Below, one piece after another: positions 60,663 through 64,000 of a stretch of DNA of 64,000 bases. Location of the stretch: the NCBI RefSeq assembly GCF_000974805.1, contig NZ_BBQZ01000002.1:124001-188000 (forward strand). The letters run 5' to 3'. Each line of letters opens with the position of its first letter. The stretch's first letter is position 1. The notes beneath the pieces were generated by a model. That model was not told the origin of the DNA, searched no databases, and saw only the letters and a program-made list of their open reading frames with translations. The DNA is from Demequina salsinemoris. GTDB lineage: Bacteria > Actinomycetota > Actinomycetes > Actinomycetales > Demequinaceae. The position numbers were made by a program, and so were the translations under genes.

Positions 60663-60690
60663 GCCGCCCTCCCCGCACGGGGAGGGCGGC
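60663..60690. terminator. bidirectional terminator
   Basis: A perfect 12-base stem (GCCGCCCTCCCC and its complement) with a GCAC loop lies between the convergent protease and chemotaxis receptor genes. Confidence 0.85.
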
Positions 60691-60707
60691 CGTCGATGCG
60701 TCCGGGG

Positions 60708-62315
60708 TCAGACCGTGAACTTGTCGAGCTCGACGCGAAGCTCGACCGCCATCGTGCGGACCGAGTCGACCGAGCCGCTCATGCGGTGCACGACCTCGAC
60801 GGAGTTCGCGACGCCCGCGGCGACGCTGTTGATGTTCGACGACACCTCGCCCGATCCGCCTGCGGCGTCCGCGACCGAGCGTGACATCTCGTTCGTGGTC
60901 GCGGTCTGCTCCTCGACAGCAGACGCGATCGTCATCTGGTAGTCCGCGATCTGCGCGATGATCGCGGTGATCTGGTCCATCGCGTCGACCGCGACGGTGG
61001 TGTCGGCCTGGATCGCCTCGACGCGGTTCGAGATGTCCTCGGTCGCCTTCGCGGTGGCCTGGGCGAGGTCCTTGACCTCGCCGGCGACGACGGCGAAGCC
61101 CTTGCCCGCCTCGCCGGCGCGCGCGGCCTCGATCGTGGCGTTGAGGGCGAGCAGGTTGGTCTGCTCGGCGATCTGCGTGATGAGCTTGACGACGTTGCCG
61201 ATCTCGCGGCTCGAGTCGCCGAGGCGGGCGACCGACGTGTTGGTCTCGTTGACGACCTCGGTGGCCTGCGTGGCGACCTTCGCCGCCTCGTTGGCGTTCT
61301 GGGAGATCTCGCGGATCGACGCGTCCATCTGCTCCGCGCCCGAGGCGACGGTCTGCACGTTGAGGGACACCTGGTCGGACGCCGCGGCCACGAGGCCGGC
61401 CTGCTCGCTGGCGTGGGTGGACTCCTGCGCGACCTCGTCGGACGCGTTCGCGAGGTCCTCGGCCGCCAGCGCGAGCTGGGTCGCATTGCGGTCGACGCCG
61501 TTGAGGGTCGCGCGGATCGAGGCCTGTGCGGTGTCCAGGGCGCGGGACATCTGCCCGAGCTCGTCGCGGGTGTTGATGCCCGTCTCCGTGGTGAGGTCTC
61601 CGTCGGCCATCGACTCGAGCGCGGTGACGCACGTGCGCACCGGGCGGACGATGGACTGCACGAGGACGATCGCGATCAGCGCGGCGAGCACGAGCGCCGC
61701 ACCGGTGACGACGGCCTGCACGATCATCGCGGTGGTCGCGGCGGCGTCCGTCTCCGCGTTCAGGGTGGCGATGTGGTCGCTCAGCAGCGTGTCGAGCGTC
61801 TCGGTCGAGGTGACGAGCGAGTCCCACGAGGTCCACAGCTCGTCGTAGAGCATGGCGTAGGCCTGAGCGGCGGACTCGGGAGAGCCCTCATCGAGCAGCG
61901 CCATGAAGGTGTCGGAGCTGTCCATGAAGGTCAGCCAGTCCGCCTGCAGGGTCTCGAAGGCCGTGATCTCCTCGCCCTCCCACGGGGTGGCGGCGAGCAG
62001 GTCCATCGTCGCCTGGGCCTCGGCGATCGCGGCGAGGGTACCGATCGCGTTGTCCGAGTCGAGGCCCTGGTCCTCACCGAGCATGGCGGCGGCGCCCATG
62101 TAGGCCTGCCAGCCGTTGATCTCGGGGTTGAAGACGCGCATGTCCGACACGTTGTCGCGCGCGCCCTGAATGAGGCTGGCCAGGTGCTGCGCGTCCTGCT
62201 GCTGCTGGGACGACACGATTCCCGTGACGGCGACGACGAGCATGAGCGCGCCGAGCGTGGCGAGCGCGATGGTGATGCGTGCGCCGACCTTCAGTCGCGA
62301 TACGAGACCGATCAT
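60708..62315 (-). CDS. methyl-accepting chemotaxis protein
   Basis: A 535-residue receptor. TM1 (about 16-36), a four-helix-bundle-like ligand domain (about 37-195), TM2 (about 196-218), HAMP (about 219-272) and the cytosolic signalling hairpin whose tip [31 protein letters not shown] (about 378-408) binds CheA/CheW. Glu/Gln pairs typical of methylation sites flank it. GAGGAGAA precedes the ATG at 62315. No che or flagellar genes are near, so it is an isolated receptor. Ligand unknown. Confidence 0.94.
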   Translation of the reverse strand: MIGLVSRLKVGARITIALATLGALMLVVAVTGIVSSQQQQDAQHLASLIQGARDNVSDMRVFNPEINGWQAYMGAAAMLGEDQGLDSDNAIGTLAAIAEAQATMDLLAATPWEGEEITAFETLQADWLTFMDSSDTFMALLDEGSPESAAQAYAMLYDELWTSWDSLVTSTETLDTLLSDHIATLNAETDAAATTAMIVQAVVTGAALVLAALIAIVLVQSIVRPVRTCVTALESMADGDLTTETGINTRDELGQMSRALDTAQASIRATLNGVDRNATQLALAAEDLANASDEVAQESTHASEQAGLVAAASDQVSLNVQTVASGAEQMDASIREISQNANEAAKVATQATEVVNETNTSVARLGDSSREIGNVVKLITQIAEQTNLLALNATIEAARAGEAGKGFAVVAGEVKDLAQATAKATEDISNRVEAIQADTTVAVDAMDQITAIIAQIADYQMTIASAVEEQTATTNEMSRSVADAAGGSGEVSSNINSVAAGVANSVEVVHRMSGSVDSVRTMAVELRVELDKFTV

Positions 62316-62421
62316 GGCGGAGTTCTCCTCGGAGGTTGGATGGCGCCACTGCGTCGGGGCGTAGCGCTCACCCACTCAGTCGGCCGAGGAGTGGGGGATG
62401 TGAGCGATAGCGGTGCGGACG

Positions 62422-62703
62422 CTACCAATCGTGAGACTTGTCGCGGCGGGCCACCTCGTCGGTGCCGAGCGCGCCGACGAGCGCCGCGGTCTCGATGTTG
62501 CGCAGGAAATGTCGCGCTCCCTGGAGCGCCCTCAGCAGGCCGACGGCGAGCAGCCCGAGGCCGAGGACGACGCCGATCGTCACCATGTCGGGCCAGAACA
62601 GCATCGAGACGATGGCGATGGCCGCGTACGTGACCGGGCCTGCGACGAAGGCGATCAGCAGGCCGGAGACGATCTCATCCGTGCCGCGTGTGAGCCTGAG
62701 CAT
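62422..62703 (-). CDS. small membrane protein
   Basis: A 93-residue protein with two hydrophobic segments (about 12-38 and 41-60) and a basic/acidic tail. No family recognised. GAGGAGTGGAAG just before the ATG at 62703 is a strong ribosome-binding site. An eight-base inverted repeat (GAGTAGTC, 62719-62726, and GACTACTC, 62742-62749) lies in its leader, and a TAGCAT (complement of 62752-62757) could be its -10. Transcribed towards the chemotaxis receptor, 106 bases away. Confidence 0.6.
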   Translation of the reverse strand: MLRLTRGTDEIVSGLLIAFVAGPVTYAAIAIVSMLFWPDMVTIGVVLGLGLLAVGLLRALQGARHFLRNIETAALVGALGTDEVARRDKSHDW

Positions 62704-62718
62704 CTTCCACTCCTCTTC

Positions 62719-62749
62719 GAGTAGTCGACAGTCCTGGGGTGGACTACTC
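62719..62749. promoter_or_regulatory. inverted repeat in the leader of the small membrane protein
   Basis: GAGTAGTC and GACTACTC, a perfect eight-base pair 15 bases apart, 16 bases upstream of the ATG and just downstream of a possible -10. Possible operator or leader hairpin. Confidence 0.35.
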
Positions 62750-62805
62750 CGATGCTAGCGAAACTCACCGCGTTTATCACGGTTTGGTAACGGCCGCGGG
62801 CGTCC

Positions 62806-64000
62806 TCACGCCTCGCGCGCGAACACCTCGACGCCGTCGACGAAGGTGTGGTCGACCTTGGTCAGGCCTATCTCCTCGGTCGGGGCGGCGAGCAGGTCGC
62901 GGTCGAGCACCACGAGGTCGGCGGCCGCGCCGATCCGGATCGCGCCCGAGGAGCCCTCGAGCCGGTTGAGCCACGTCGAGCCCGCGGTGTACGCGCGCAG
63001 CATCGGAATGAGCGGGATCCCCTGGTCCTTGCCGAGCGGCTCGGTGTCGGACGATGCGCCCGTCTCCTTGCGGTTGACGGCCACGTGGATCGCCTCGAGC
63101 GGGTTGGGCGTCGAGACGGGCCAGTCGGAGCCTCCCGCGAACGGCGCGCCCGCGCGCAGCAGCTCGCCGAACGGGTACATGCGCTCCGCCCGCTCCTCGC
63201 CGACGTACGGCATGGTGAGGGCATCGGTCTGCGGGTCGTGCGCGGCCCACAGCGCCTGAATGTTCGCGGTGACGCCGAGCTCGCCGAAGCGCGGGATCTC
63301 GGCCTCGTCGATGAACTGCAGATGGACGATGTGGTGGCGCAGGTCGCGGTCGCCGTTCGCCTCGCGCGCGGCCTGGTAGGCGTCCAGGGAGTCGCGCACG
63401 GCGCGATCGCCGAGGGCGTGGATGTGGACCTGGAAGCCGGCGGCGTCGAGCGCGACCGTCACCCGGGTGAGCAGCTCGGGGGAGAGGAACGGGATGCCTC
63501 GGTTGCCGGTCGGGTTCCCCTCGCCGTCGAGGTACGGCTCGAGCATCGAGGCCGTGTACGTCTCCGCGACGCCGTCGACCATGACCTTGACCGAGTGGAT
63601 CCCGTACCGGGTGCCCGCAGCGTTGGCCTCGTCCCGGATCGCGACCAGGCGCGCGACCTCGTCCGCGACGCCCTCGGCCTGGACGTTGGGGTCCCACCAC
63701 AGCGACGCCCTCACCTTGGCGGTGAGGGAGCCCGACGCGTCGGCGCGCACGTACGCGAGGTGGGGCTCGGGCTCGACGTCGTAGGGCTTGAGGAAGACGT
63801 CCTGCCACCCGACGAGGCCGAGCGACGCGAGGTACTCGGCGGCGGTCGCGAGTCCGGCGTCGTACTGCGCGGGCGTGTACGCGGGCATGACCGCCTCGAC
63901 CAGCTTCATCGCGTGCTCGTGCAGCATCCCGGTGGGCTCGCCGTCGGGGTCGCGCTCGATGCGGCCGCCGGTCGGGTCAGGGGTGCTGGCGTCGACCCCG
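62806..64000 (-). CDS. YtcJ-type amidohydrolase, 5' end missing (window edge)
   Basis: The frame is open from the window edge to the stop at 62806, about 398 residues, the C-terminal two thirds of a YtcJ/amidohydrolase-3 protein (family length near 540). The edge sequence TPDPTGGRIERDPDGEPTGMLHEHA is the family's substrate-loop region. IHALGDRAVRDSLDAYQ carries a metal histidine, and GGSDWPVSTPNPLEAIHVAV the metal aspartate. The C-terminus has the usual ADLVVLDRDLLAAP strand and closing DGVEVF. It hydrolyses an amide or similar bond in the cytosol; substrate unknown. An internal ATG at 63927 is not the true start. Confidence 0.9.
   Translation of the reverse strand, partial: GVDASTPDPTGGRIERDPDGEPTGMLHEHAMKLVEAVMPAYTPAQYDAGLATAAEYLASLGLVGWQDVFLKPYDVEPEPHLAYVRADASGSLTAKVRASLWWDPNVQAEGVADEVARLVAIRDEANAAGTRYGIHSVKVMVDGVAETYTASMLEPYLDGEGNPTGNRGIPFLSPELLTRVTVALDAAGFQVHIHALGDRAVRDSLDAYQAAREANGDRDLRHHIVHLQFIDEAEIPRFGELGVTANIQALWAAHDPQTDALTMPYVGEERAERMYPFGELLRAGAPFAGGSDWPVSTPNPLEAIHVAVNRKETGASSDTEPLGKDQGIPLIPMLRAYTAGSTWLNRLEGSSGAIRIGAAADLVVLDRDLLAAPTEEIGLTKVDHTFVDGVEVFAREA

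Noticed and set aside
1..64000. CRISPR array, insertion sequence, prophage or rRNA genes
   Set aside because: No regularly spaced repeats, transposase or integrase motifs, phage structural genes or rRNA core sequences were seen.

Overview
High-GC (around 70% or more by eye) actinobacterial chromosome with no visible mobile DNA. Gene content (PucR-type fatty-acid regulator followed by fabD-fabH-acpP-fabF, homodimeric aceE, DUF3145, DUF3052, the Nif3/zinc-ribbon/phosphatase cluster, PHO-box-like promoter, CRP/GlxR-like sites, many probable leaderless starts) points to the order Micrococcales. Family level (Demequinaceae- or Cellulomonadaceae-like) is a guess. A chemotaxis receptor suggests a motile or surface-sensing cell.

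Layout. 1-15.7 kb is an exopolysaccharide locus with two divergent arms. The minus arm holds a secreted protein (cut by the window edge), three glycosyltransferases and a Wzz/tyrosine-kinase-like protein. The plus arm holds a Wzy-like polymerase, an acyltransferase, a GMC oxidoreductase-SDR fusion, an FAD oxidoreductase, a double glycosyltransferase and the priming sugar transferase. The arms share a promoter region with a perfect 9+4+9 palindrome. 15.9-23 kb has a small membrane protein, dusB, dgt, a three-gene operon of unknown function on the minus strand, and dnaG. 23.1-26.7 kb is a phnD-phnC-phnE-phnE ABC importer operon behind a PHO-box-like promoter. 26.7-27.1 kb has two tRNAs. 27.1-33.7 kb has a large Thr-rich membrane protein, DUF1905, nnrD, def, nnrE, DUF3145 and an NTF2-like protein. 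34-38.8 kb is the type II fatty-acid cluster with its regulator. 39.9-43.8 kb has aceE, DUF3052 and a peroxiredoxin, then tRNA-Val. 44-47.7 kb has a secreted metalloprotease and a potassium channel. 47.7-51.8 kb has the Nif3 group, an SDR and yaaA. 52-56 kb is a sugar transporter and GH78 alpha-L-rhamnosidase operon with two LacI-type operators. 56.2 kb is rnpB. 56.6-64 kb has a two-TM potassium channel, a PAS-GGDEF-EAL protein, an HtrA-like protease, a chemotaxis receptor, a small membrane protein and an amidohydrolase cut by the window edge.

No gene-free stretch exceeds 300 bases. The longest are 15683-15969 (CRP-like site), 33691-33973 (four GCATCGTCC motifs and a terminator), 42645-42911 (divergent promoter region, no clear site), 51750-52000 (promoter and operators) and 55957-56204 (nested inverted repeat, rnpB promoter).

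The most unusual signal is not a gene. The 9-mer GCATCGTCC or its complement occurs about 39 times on both strands, against roughly one expected from base composition. Copies cluster just after stop codons and several form inverted pairs.
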